Shown in pieces: positions 1 through 6,666 of a DNA stretch of 21,861 bases. Each line of letters starts with the position of its first letter. Within the stretch, counting starts at the first letter, position 1. Below the pieces are notes generated by a model. That model saw only the letters and a list, made by a program, of their open reading frames with translations, was not told the origin of the DNA and did not search any database. The stretch lies in assembly GCA_002352635.1 (NCBI GenBank), contig DEIT01000218.1:1-21861 (forward strand), read 5' to 3'. Source of the DNA: Hyphomicrobiaceae bacterium UBA2767 (lineage in GTDB: Bacteria; Pseudomonadota; Alphaproteobacteria; Rhizobiales; Methyloligellaceae). Position numbers and translations under genes: made by a program.

Positions 1-1424
1 GCCAGATCGTCCAGCTCCGAGATGCAGGCCTCAAGCAACTCCTGGTCGCGAATGATGCCGGCCTTGTCCCACATGAGATCGACGAGCGTTTCCCGGATTG
101 CATTGAGATCCCCTGGCGTACCGGCAAAAGGTTTGAGGCAGCGCCCAACATGATCCTCAAGAACCGATGCGTCCGGCTCACGCCAGCCAGCGCCTTTGGC
201 AATTGCCTCCGCCATGGACTTGCCCGCAACACCTCCGAACACGGTTGAGTTGGCAACCCCGTTTCCGCCGAGGCGGTTCGCACCGTGAACGCCACCTGAG
301 TCCTCACCGGCCACATAAAGGCCTTCGAGCGCAGACGAGCAGTCGGTCTCGAATTCAATGCCACCCATCATGTAATGGGCCGTTGGCAGCACCTCCACGT
401 CGCCGCCAGCAAGATCGAACCCACAGTCAGCGCAGCGCTTTACCATGCCCTTGAACTGCTTCGCGACCTTCTCTGGTCCCAGATGCTCCATGCGGATATA
501 GATGCCACCATTCGGCGTACCGCGCCCGGCGCGCACCTCTTCATACATGGCGCGAGAGACGATATCGCGTGTCGCGCGCTCGCCGTGAGAGTGATAGTCG
601 AACATGAAACGTTCGCGCGCACCATTGAGCAGATAGCCTCCAGCGCCGCGCAAACCTTCCTCCAGAATGGTGCCGGTCATGCGGGTGTCGTTTCCGGCAA
701 GGATGCCGGTCGGGTGGAACTGCACCATTTCCATGTCGCGCAAGGCAAGTCCGGCCCGGAGCCCCATAGCCATTCCGTCACATGTCTTGTCTCCGGACGG
801 CGTGTGATAGCGATACATGGTCGGACCACCGCCCGCGCCAAGCAGCACGGTCTTGGCCTGCACGAAGCGGAAATGCCCTTGCCGGATATCGATGAACAGA
901 ACACCGGCAATTCCCGAACCATCCTTGGTCGGAATGAGAGCGACGGCGCGGTGCTCCTCCAACCGATGAACATCAAGCGCCCAAACCTGCTCCGACAGCC
1001 GGTTGATGATCTCGATACCGGTCAAATCGCCTTTGTGAACCGTGCGGTCGAAGCTTTGCCCTGCGAAGGCTTTCTGGTGCAGCGTCCCGTCGGGGTTGCG
1101 ATCGAAATAACAACCATACTCGTTCTCAAGCTCATGAATGCACTTGACCGCGCCATTCACCAGCGCCCAGGCAAGGTCCTGATGCGGGAGCCACTTGCCG
1201 CCAACGATGGTGTCCATGAAATGGCGTTCGATGGAGTCGCCTGCTGCAACAGCAACATTGTACCCGCCCTGCACCATGCGCGTGCAGCCAGATTTTCCAA
1301 CGAGACCCTTTACGGCCAAGGTGATATCCAAATCAGGACTGGCCTTGGCTGCATGGAGCGCGGCGAACAAGCCCGCACCACCTGAGCCAATTATGAGGAT
1401 ATCCGTCTTCAGCGTTTCAATCAT
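1..1424 (-). CDS. Succinate dehydrogenase/fumarate reductase-like flavoprotein subunit (partial, C-terminus beyond window)
   Basis: FAD-binding subunit of an SDH/FRD-type complex, expected to oxidise or reduce a dicarboxylate on the cytoplasmic face of the membrane. The first 474 codons are visible; the gene runs off the window start, and family members are usually about 560-600 residues. The N-terminal Rossmann motif GSGGAG is at residues 14-19. The dicarboxylate-site residues are all present: His237 in QFHPTG, Arg291 in SRAMY, His350 in AHYMMGG and Arg384 in GANRLGG. At the place where SdhA/FrdA have the covalent-FAD histidine (SHTxxAxGG), this protein reads KSGCTRMVQGG (44-54), so the His is missing. 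The Thr before the Glu of the T-E-G motif is also replaced (EEGLRG, 255-260). ATG at 1424 directly abuts the stop codon of the upstream anchor gene. Because of the missing His I do not assign sdhA; a non-succinate dicarboxylate or a fumarate-reductase direction is possible. Confidence 0.93.
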   Translation of the reverse strand, partial: MIETLKTDILIIGSGGAGLFAALHAAKASPDLDITLAVKGLVGKSGCTRMVQGGYNVAVAAGDSIERHFMDTIVGGKWLPHQDLAWALVNGAVKCIHELENEYGCYFDRNPDGTLHQKAFAGQSFDRTVHKGDLTGIEIINRLSEQVWALDVHRLEEHRAVALIPTKDGSGIAGVLFIDIRQGHFRFVQAKTVLLGAGGGPTMYRYHTPSGDKTCDGMAMGLRAGLALRDMEMVQFHPTGILAGNDTRMTGTILEEGLRGAGGYLLNGARERFMFDYHSHGERATRDIVSRAMYEEVRAGRGTPNGGIYIRMEHLGPEKVAKQFKGMVKRCADCGFDLAGGDVEVLPTAHYMMGGIEFETDCSSALEGLYVAGEDSGGVHGANRLGGNGVANSTVFGGVAGKSMAEAIAKGAGWREPDASVLEDHVGRCLKPFAGTPGDLNAIRETLVDLMWDKAGIIRDQELLEACISELDDL

Positions 1425-1778
1425 CTAGAACGCCCTCAACAGGAACAGCAGGCCTGCACCGACACCGAATGCAAATGCGCTTGCAATCCAGATGGACTGC
1501 GCGCGCGTGAGGCCGAAAAATTCGACCGCCAGCAACCGCAGTCCTCCGGCGAAATGAACGGCAAGGGCCGCAACCAGAAAGGCTTCGCTCAGCTTGACCA
1601 TCGGATTGTTGGACCAGGCGATGAAGCCGTCAAATGCCTCTCTTTCGAAGGCGAGCCCGAGCGAGAGAAAATGCAACGGTAGAAAGATCGCAAGCGCCAG
1701 TCCCGACAGCCGGTGAACCATCGCTGCCACAAAACCCCAATGCGCCCTGCTTGCGCGTGTCAGTCCTGCCGCGCTCAT
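1425..1778 (-). CDS. SdhC-like cytochrome b membrane anchor (117 aa)
   Basis: Small hydrophobic subunit with three predicted membrane helices (about 15-40, 62-87 and 94-115), anchoring the flavoprotein/iron-sulfur pair and serving haem/quinone. The motif HRLSG (22-26) matches the HRxSG quinone-site motif of SdhC. His75 in AVHFAGGLRLLAVEF lies where SdhC has its axial haem ligand, in a segment resembling the SdhC H-x3-GIRH-x3-DFG pattern. The start chosen is ATG at 1778, which overlaps the stop of the upstream anchor gene as ATGA; a longer in-frame extension to 1958 would run through the whole neighbouring gene and is rejected. The stop abuts the ATG of the flavoprotein gene, consistent with translational coupling in the operon. 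Identification rests on motifs, size and context. Confidence 0.88.
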   Translation of the reverse strand: MSAAGLTRASRAHWGFVAAMVHRLSGLALAIFLPLHFLSLGLAFEREAFDGFIAWSNNPMVKLSEAFLVAALAVHFAGGLRLLAVEFFGLTRAQSIWIASAFAFGVGAGLLFLLRAF

Positions 1779-2104
1779 ATCCCATACACTCCAAAAACAG
1801 CCCGCATGCCCAGCGACAGGAGCAACAGAATGAAGAGGTGACCGGCAATAGTGGCGGAACGATTGCCCAGACCAAACCATTCCCGGGAAATGGTCTGCAT
1901 TCCAATTCCCGCGTGGATCGCCGCGGCAAAGACAAAGAGGCTGTAGAAAGCCGCCCACGCTATGTTGCCACGCGTCCGCCCAAGAATTTCCCCACCTGTC
2001 AGGCCGCCCTGTACGGCCATCACAATGACGACCAGGTGGATAATCACCAACGGCACCATCACCATGGCGGTGCCGCGTTGGAGGAGATAAAGCCGTGGGC
2101 TCAT
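1775..2104 (-). CDS. SdhD-like membrane anchor (109 aa)
   Basis: Second membrane anchor of the SDH/FRD-like complex, with three predicted helices (about 11-32, 48-70 and 83-105). His64 in IHAGIGMQTI aligns with the SdhD haem-ligand motif IHAWIGM. In SdhD the residues that follow include an Asp-Tyr pair used at the quinone site; the corresponding positions here read Glu75-Trp76, so the Tyr is not conserved. The start is ATG at 2104, which overlaps the stop of the iron-sulfur subunit gene as ATGA; the longer frame reaching 2302 lies inside that gene. The 4-bp overlaps at both ends indicate one tightly coupled operon. Confidence 0.87.
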   Translation of the reverse strand: MSPRLYLLQRGTAMVMVPLVIIHLVVIVMAVQGGLTGGEILGRTRGNIAWAAFYSLFVFAAAIHAGIGMQTISREWFGLGNRSATIAGHLFILLLLSLGMRAVFGVYGI

Positions 2105-2835
2105 TCTGAAAGCTCCCCCTTGAGGCTTGCCTTCAGTGTTGCGCGCTTTAGCCCGGCTATGGAAAAGGTCGGGTTGAGCGAAACAGGGCAATGCTCCGCG
2201 CAGGATTGATGGGTATGACATGTGTGGCATCCCGCGCCCGACGACACGGCCTTGAGGATGCCGTTGCGATCGCCGTCGCGCACGTCGTTGTAGCCAGCCC
2301 AAGCGCGGTTGAGCGCAGCAGGTCCGAGATAGTCATCGCGCCAGGAGACGACATCGCAGGCCGAGTAGCACACACCACAATTGATGCATTCAATGGCAGC
2401 ATTCGCGTCCGCCCGCTGTTTTTCCTCCGGCGGCACCTGTGCAAATCTGTCCTTCGGACCGTCGCCCGGCACAAAGCGGCCGCGCGCAGCCTGCCATTTC
2501 TCAAAGAATGGCGTCATGTCCGTTACAAGGTCGCGGATAAGCGGCAAGTTTTGCAATGGTGCCAGCTTCAATTCGCCGTTCTTCGCGACGCGCGACACAT
2601 GCGTCCGGCAGGTCCAGCGGGGGCGGCCATTCACGGTCATGGCGCAGGACCCACACACTCCGACACGGCAGGCAAATCGATAGGCAAGTGCTGCATCCAG
2701 GTTGCGCTGGATATAGGTCACAACATCAAGCACGGTCTGGTTTTCCTGGGCAGGAACCTCGAAGGATTCGTATGCCCCGTCCGTGCCTCCACGCCAAACC
2801 TCGACCTGCAAAGTCTTTTCCGCAGCTGCACTCAT
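2101..2835 (-). CDS. Succinate dehydrogenase/fumarate reductase-like iron-sulfur subunit (244 aa)
   Basis: Electron-transfer subunit linking the flavoprotein to the membrane anchors. The N-terminal ferredoxin domain carries the [2Fe-2S] cysteines 56, 61, 64 and 76 (CRVGVCGSC then WTC). The C-terminal domain has CINCGVCYSAC (150-160) and CHTCHTHQSCAEHCP (203-217), supplying ligands for a [4Fe-4S] and a [3Fe-4S] cluster: Cys150/153/156/216 and Cys160/206/212. CINCGVCYSAC looks more like FrdB than SdhB. The residue after Cys160 is Asp rather than the usual Pro, and Cys203 is an additional cysteine. Length is normal for the family. ATG at 2835 overlaps the stop of the GntR gene by 4 bp, so regulator and enzyme are co-transcribed. 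Ligand assignments come from family knowledge, not from a structure. Confidence 0.95.
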   Translation of the reverse strand: MSAAAEKTLQVEVWRGGTDGAYESFEVPAQENQTVLDVVTYIQRNLDAALAYRFACRVGVCGSCAMTVNGRPRWTCRTHVSRVAKNGELKLAPLQNLPLIRDLVTDMTPFFEKWQAARGRFVPGDGPKDRFAQVPPEEKQRADANAAIECINCGVCYSACDVVSWRDDYLGPAALNRAWAGYNDVRDGDRNGILKAVSSGAGCHTCHTHQSCAEHCPVSLNPTFSIAGLKRATLKASLKGELSE

Positions 2836-3617
2836 GACGCAGCCTCGATCCCGCTTCCGGCCAGCGTGATATCGAGCTTCACAGCGTCGCCGCGATAATT
2901 CACCGTGCCCACATAGATGGCCTTGCCCGACTTGTCCTGGACGACACGACGCAGGATTCCAATGGGCGAACCGATCGGGACACCGAGCCCCTCCGCCACC
3001 TGTTTGTCAGCTGTGCCGATGGTGAGCGTCTGACGGATGTCGGCGATCTCCACGCCGCGCATGCTGTCAATGACCGGAATAATCATTTCCTTGTCGAAAC
3101 GTCTCGGCGCGCGTTTGTAAACTTTTGCGTCGAGATACATATCGACAACAGCATAGGCGCCCTCTCCGCGTCCATGAATCCGGCGCATATGGCGATATGA
3201 CGGCGCACTCTCGCCGTCGCCCGGATCGAGGTGAGGCAAACTTTCCGCAGCATCAACGTCGATAATTCTGGACCAGGTCCCCTCGAGCGAGTGGATGAGT
3301 TCGTCGCGGCTGGTCTCCAGTTTGAACCATTCCGGTCCCGCACTTTCGCTTACGAACGTGCCGCGCCCGCGTTTGCGCCAGATCATCCCTTCCGCTTCCA
3401 ACAGCGAAAGCGCCTGGCGCAGTGTCACCCGAGCAACCTGAAATTCACGCTCCAGCTCATCAAGTGTTGGCAGTTGATCGCCTGCCGCCCACTGGGCTGA
3501 ACGGATCCGCTGGCGCAGCACATTCGCCACTTGCGCATAGAGCGTGCCGTGTTTTTCCGAAAAGGTCGGACGTCCATCGGTGCTGATTTTTGTGGCAACT
3601 TCGAGGGACATGAGCAC
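2832..3617 (-). CDS. GntR-family transcriptional regulator with UTRA domain
   Basis: DNA-binding regulator, 261 residues. The N-terminal winged helix-turn-helix spans about residues 22-92, with the family pattern LPTLDELEREFQVARVTLRQ-type helices followed by the wing RKRGRGTFV. The remaining two thirds (about 110-255) resemble the UTRA effector-binding domain of HutC-subfamily regulators, ending with the typical VGTVNYRGDAVKL strand pattern. It is the first gene of the leftward operon and overlaps the iron-sulfur subunit gene (ATGA), so it is probably autoregulated with the complex and also controls the divergent TPP enzyme. The start is GTG at 3617 or ATG at 3611 (two codons later); neither has a strong ribosome-binding site. 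The effector is unknown, probably the substrate or an intermediate of the pathway. Confidence 0.92.
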   Translation of the reverse strand: MLMSLEVATKISTDGRPTFSEKHGTLYAQVANVLRQRIRSAQWAAGDQLPTLDELEREFQVARVTLRQALSLLEAEGMIWRKRGRGTFVSESAGPEWFKLETSRDELIHSLEGTWSRIIDVDAAESLPHLDPGDGESAPSYRHMRRIHGRGEGAYAVVDMYLDAKVYKRAPRRFDKEMIIPVIDSMRGVEIADIRQTLTIGTADKQVAEGLGVPIGSPIGILRRVVQDKSGKAIYVGTVNYRGDAVKLDITLAGSGIEAAS

Positions 3618-3645
3618 TGGACAAAGCGTGAGAAAGTTCTAAAAG

Positions 3646-3659
3646 TACTAAAAATAGTA
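3646..3659. promoter_or_regulatory. Operator-like dyad in the divergent gntR / TPP-enzyme promoter region
   Basis: The 78-bp divergent spacer (3618-3695) contains a perfect inverted repeat, TACTA-AAAA-TAGTA, in an A+T-rich patch. Immediately to its left, AAGTTCTAAAA (3634-3644) partly repeats AAGTACTAAAA (3643-3653) at a 9-bp offset, so there may be two overlapping half-site pairs. The rightward TAGTAT (3655-3660) and leftward TACTAT could also serve as -10 hexamers, placing the dyad across both promoters. Binding by the adjacent GntR protein is an inference from position and symmetry. Confidence 0.5.
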
Positions 3660-3695
3660 TCTTAGGTCTTTTCATTAAGCAAGGGGGATAAACCG

Positions 3696-5321
3696 GTGGG
3701 CAAGGAAGTGGCAAGTGTCGCGGTCCGCATGGCGGAAACCATGCATGCCTATGGCGTTCGTTTCGCGTTTGGAATTCCCGGCAACGACGTGCTGGAACTG
3801 ATCCGTGCCTGCGAGCAAACGGGCATCACGTTCGTTCTTGCAAAGAGTGAACCATCGGCAGGCTTTATGGCGGATGCCGTAGCCCAGCTGACGGGTGATC
3901 CGGCGGCCTGTATCTTTGCGCTCGGACCAGGCGTGGTCAATGGGGCCACAGGCGTAGCAACTGCGCTGATGGAACGCACGCCGGTGATCATTCTCGGCGG
4001 TGAAATGGCGTCGAACCGGCGCGGGCTCTATACCCATCAGGTGTTCGATCACGTGGCGCTGATGGCGCCGATCACCAAACTTGCAGCTGAACTAAACCCC
4101 GATAGGGCGGCACAACAGGTAGCCAAAGCGTTGGACGTCGCTATGTCGGAGCCGCGTGGTGCTGTGTTCCTCAATTGCCCGGCAGACGCAAGCCGCGCTG
4201 AGGCCACCGAAACAGCTGCGAGATCACCCGGCGTGCAACACCACGGCACAGCGAACGCAGCCGCGCTCGATGACGCACGCTCAAGCCTTCAAAAAGCCAA
4301 GAAACCCATCGCACTCATCGGTCTCGGCGCATTGCGTCCCGGCGTTGCAGGTCCTCTCAAGGCATTTCTCGAAGCCTGGGAAATTCCATTCCTCACCACG
4401 TTCAAGGCCAAGGGCGTTGTTTCCGAGCGCGACGATCTTTCTCTTGGGGCGCTGGGCCTCAGCCCCATTGCGGATGAACTCACCCAGGAACTGGTGCGGG
4501 AGGCCGATCACCTCACCCTCGTCGGCTTTGACCCGATTGAACTGCGCGATGCGTGGCTCGATGCATGGGCTCCGGAGACGCCCTGTGTGACCCTCGATTG
4601 GGCCGCGCAGACCAACCGGGTATTCCCCGCGGGCACCCAAATCCTCGGGGATCTCATTGCCAATCTTGGACTGCTCACGGAAAGGGCTGCCCCGATTGCG
4701 GCATGGCCTCAGGATCGGATCGACGTATTTCGCGCGGCCAGCCAAAAAATCGTCGAACCACGCGAACCCGATTCGGGGATCAGTCCAGCCGCTCTGTTCG
4801 CACAGGTGAACAAACTTCTCGACGACGCAACGATCCTCACCGCCGATGTGGGCGCCCATCGAATTCTCGCCTGCCATGCCTTTCATTGCACAATGCCAAA
4901 CCAATTGCTGCAGACGAACGGGCTATGCTCGATGGGGTATGCAATTCCCGCAGCAGTCGGCGCAGCGCTTGTAGAGTCCGAAAAGCGAATAGTCGCGTTG
5001 GTGGGTGACGGCTCAACCTTGATGAGCCTGGGCGAACTCGCGGTTGTCGCTGAGCGTCAGCTCCCAATCACTGTTATCGTACTGAACGACGCAAGCCTTG
5101 CACTGATCGAGCTGAAACAATCGAAATTGCAGGTTGAAACGAACGCCGTCCGGTTCAAGAGCCCAAATTTCTGCGAGGTCGCGAAAGGCTTCGGCGTGGA
5201 GGCATTACGCGCTGGAAGCATCGCCGAATTCGAAGCCGCCTACGAAAAGTCTCGTAACGCCAAAGGCCCGTTCCTGATTGAGGCGATTTGCGATCCGCGC
5301 GAATATTGGGATCAGATGTAG
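3696..5321 (+). CDS. Thiamine-diphosphate-dependent enzyme, acetolactate synthase superfamily (541 aa)
   Basis: ThDP enzyme with the usual three-domain layout: N-terminal Pyr domain (about 5-165), central domain (about 195-320) and C-terminal PP domain (about 370-535). The cofactor-activating glutamate is Glu52 in SEPSAGFMAD. The metal/diphosphate motif begins GDGS at 437 and ends at Asn464-Asp465, the expected spacing. The start is GTG at 3696, preceded by a strong Shine-Dalgarno AAGGGGG (3681-3687). It is divergent from the gntR-SDH-like operon and shares its promoter region, so joint regulation is likely. Members of this superfamily decarboxylate or carboligate 2-oxo acids (acetolactate synthase, sulfo- or phosphonopyruvate decarboxylase, benzoylformate decarboxylase and others). 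I cannot choose between these from sequence. A biosynthetic IlvB role is unlikely, because no small subunit or ilv gene is nearby. Confidence 0.9.
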   Translation: MGKEVASVAVRMAETMHAYGVRFAFGIPGNDVLELIRACEQTGITFVLAKSEPSAGFMADAVAQLTGDPAACIFALGPGVVNGATGVATALMERTPVIILGGEMASNRRGLYTHQVFDHVALMAPITKLAAELNPDRAAQQVAKALDVAMSEPRGAVFLNCPADASRAEATETAARSPGVQHHGTANAAALDDARSSLQKAKKPIALIGLGALRPGVAGPLKAFLEAWEIPFLTTFKAKGVVSERDDLSLGALGLSPIADELTQELVREADHLTLVGFDPIELRDAWLDAWAPETPCVTLDWAAQTNRVFPAGTQILGDLIANLGLLTERAAPIAAWPQDRIDVFRAASQKIVEPREPDSGISPAALFAQVNKLLDDATILTADVGAHRILACHAFHCTMPNQLLQTNGLCSMGYAIPAAVGAALVESEKRIVALVGDGSTLMSLGELAVVAERQLPITVIVLNDASLALIELKQSKLQVETNAVRFKSPNFCEVAKGFGVEALRAGSIAEFEAAYEKSRNAKGPFLIEAICDPREYWDQM

Positions 5322-5506
5322 GCATTTACGCAGTCGCGGCGAATACACGATGAGGGCACTCACGTGTCCTGGCCAACAATGATGATTGCGGAGATGGTTT
5401 GAGAAGGGGGATCCGACTGGGCCGTCGCCGGACCCTCCCCGCTCATTGCATCCGGCGCTATGCGCCAGCCGCGAAATCACATCGGCGAACGACTCAATGC
5501 AATCTA

Positions 5507-5526
5507 TTGGTGTATCGATATACTAA
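5507..5526. promoter_or_regulatory. A+T-rich dyad in the 264-bp spacer after the TPP gene
   Basis: The spacer 5322-5585 contains no convincing gene. Within it, an A+T-rich island (about 5500-5552) stands out from the GC-rich surroundings. It holds the imperfect inverted repeat TTGGTGTAT-CG-ATATACTAA (7 of 9 positions paired, the other two G-T). Its ATACTA half-site matches that in the gntR/TPP dyad. It could be a second site for the same regulator, or the promoter remnant of a lost gene: the only rightward frame after it is about 15 codons long (from 5550). Function is inferred only. Confidence 0.35.
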
Positions 5527-5585
5527 TACAATTATTGATAGAATATTAATGGCGCTTGCACCCGGACGAACCGGAGATGGAAGCC

Positions 5586-6002
5586 CTAGCGGATAAGCTG
5601 GTTGTCGGATCCGATGCGCACGAGCGGACTCAAGCTCCCATCCTTGAAGGTAAGCCGAACGGCGATGGAATTTGCTGTCTTGAGCGGTAGGGAAATATAG
5701 ACCTTGTCAGTTGTGATCTCGTTCGGCTTTTTCAGATCACAAGGTTGCAGTTTCCATTCTTTATCCAGGGAATCGTTGTTGAGACTGTACTGAGCCCTGG
5801 CTATACCGCAGCGATACACTTCCAGATGCGTGAAATAGATCAGCTGCCGGCCATTGTAGTCGCGGAAATAGGCCCAGCTGCCACGCGTCAGATCAAGCAG
5901 CTTTGCCTCTTGCCCCACCAAACCCTGCGCCACAATCGGGCTGGAGAATAAACTCGCCACGACGAAGATCACGGCCAGCTGCAGATGTTGGATTGCACGC
6001 AT
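5586..6002 (-). CDS. Exported hypothetical protein (138 aa)
   Basis: No family recognised. The first 24 residues or so form a Sec signal peptide: a short basic start, a hydrophobic core (AVIFVVASLF) and a likely cleavage site near SPIVAQG. The mature part, about 113 residues, is rich in aromatic residues near its start (SWAYFRDYNGRQLIYFTHLEVY) and contains two cysteines (CGIARA and QPCDLK) that could form a disulfide. It looks like a small beta-rich periplasmic protein. ATG at 6002 is chosen because the signal peptide begins there and AAGGG lies about 12 nt upstream; a longer in-frame extension to 6413 overlaps the divergent lipoprotein gene and is not credible. The 148-bp spacer to the divergent lipoprotein gene probably contains both promoters, but I see no clear hexamers. 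Confidence 0.75.
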   Translation of the reverse strand: MRAIQHLQLAVIFVVASLFSSPIVAQGLVGQEAKLLDLTRGSWAYFRDYNGRQLIYFTHLEVYRCGIARAQYSLNNDSLDKEWKLQPCDLKKPNEITTDKVYISLPLKTANSIAVRLTFKDGSLSPLVRIGSDNQLIR

Positions 6003-6150
6003 TTCTGATTTCGCCCTTTTTTTGACTCGCAGTGAGGGCAAAAAACCTAGACCAGTCATTCCGGGCGCGCCAGCGAAACGCTCTTTTAACGTCAAGCGGC
6101 GATGCTTGGGTGGAGTCTTTGTAGGATTCGCGTATCGAGGCCGCCGACAA

Positions 6151-6666
6151 GTGAGTGTTCGAATTCTAAAAGTTGCGTTTGCGGTGCTGGCGCTCACCGG
6201 CTGCGCCGAAGCGCCATCGAGCAAGTTTGCGCCAACAGCACAGTTGGAGCTCTCCCGCGTCACACTTGAACCTGAAACCGCGCGGGTGATGATAAACAGG
6301 TATCGCTCAACGCGCGGCCTCAGGCCTTTGACCATGGAGACCAAACTGACGGCTGCAGCCGAACGCCACTCAACCGATCTGGCGCGCGCCGACCGGATAT
6401 CGCATACCGGCACAGATGGCTCGAACCCGTGGCATCGCGTAAAGCTCTCCGGCTACCGCCCTCTGCTTGCTGCGGAGAATGTTGGCGCCGGGCAACGTTC
6501 TTTCGAAGAGGTCTTGCAAGGTTGGAAAGAAAGCCCCGGTCATGACAAGAACCTGCTTCTCGCTGACGCCACCCATATGGGGATAGCGCTCAAGACCAAT
6601 CCCGACAGCAGTTATCAAACATTCTGGACGTTGGTGCTGGGCAAACCCGCCCGAAAGGTCAGATAA
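6151..6666 (+). CDS. CAP-domain (SCP/PR1-like) lipoprotein (171 aa)
   Basis: Predicted lipoprotein with a CAP/SCP domain. The start GTG (6151) gives a short signal sequence with lipobox LTGC; Cys18 would be lipidated. The CAP domain spans about residues 42-165 and keeps the family residues: His85 in SHTGTDG, Glu109-Asn in AENVGAG, and His131 in WKESPGHDKNLL, followed by MGIAL. Bacterial CAP proteins are surface or periplasmic proteins of diverse, mostly unsettled function, sometimes metal- or lipid-binding. An in-frame upstream extension to 6022 exists but would put the lipobox internally. The last 8 bp overlap the convergent flippase gene, so transcription of the two may interfere. Confidence 0.87.
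   Translation: MSVRILKVAFAVLALTGCAEAPSSKFAPTAQLELSRVTLEPETARVMINRYRSTRGLRPLTMETKLTAAAERHSTDLARADRISHTGTDGSNPWHRVKLSGYRPLLAAENVGAGQRSFEEVLQGWKESPGHDKNLLLADATHMGIALKTNPDSSYQTFWTLVLGKPARKVR

Noticed and set aside
375..1385. Long rightward open frame (336 codons)
   Set aside because: It is the antisense of the flavoprotein gene, whose motifs and residues are fully conserved; the rightward translation shows no domain pattern.
2191..2898. Rightward open frame opposite the iron-sulfur subunit gene
   Set aside because: The opposite strand encodes an iron-sulfur protein with all cluster cysteines; this frame is a GC-rich shadow.
5550..5597. 15-codon rightward frame after the A+T-rich island
   Set aside because: Too short, and it runs into the 3' end of the convergent exported-protein gene; no support beyond an ATG.
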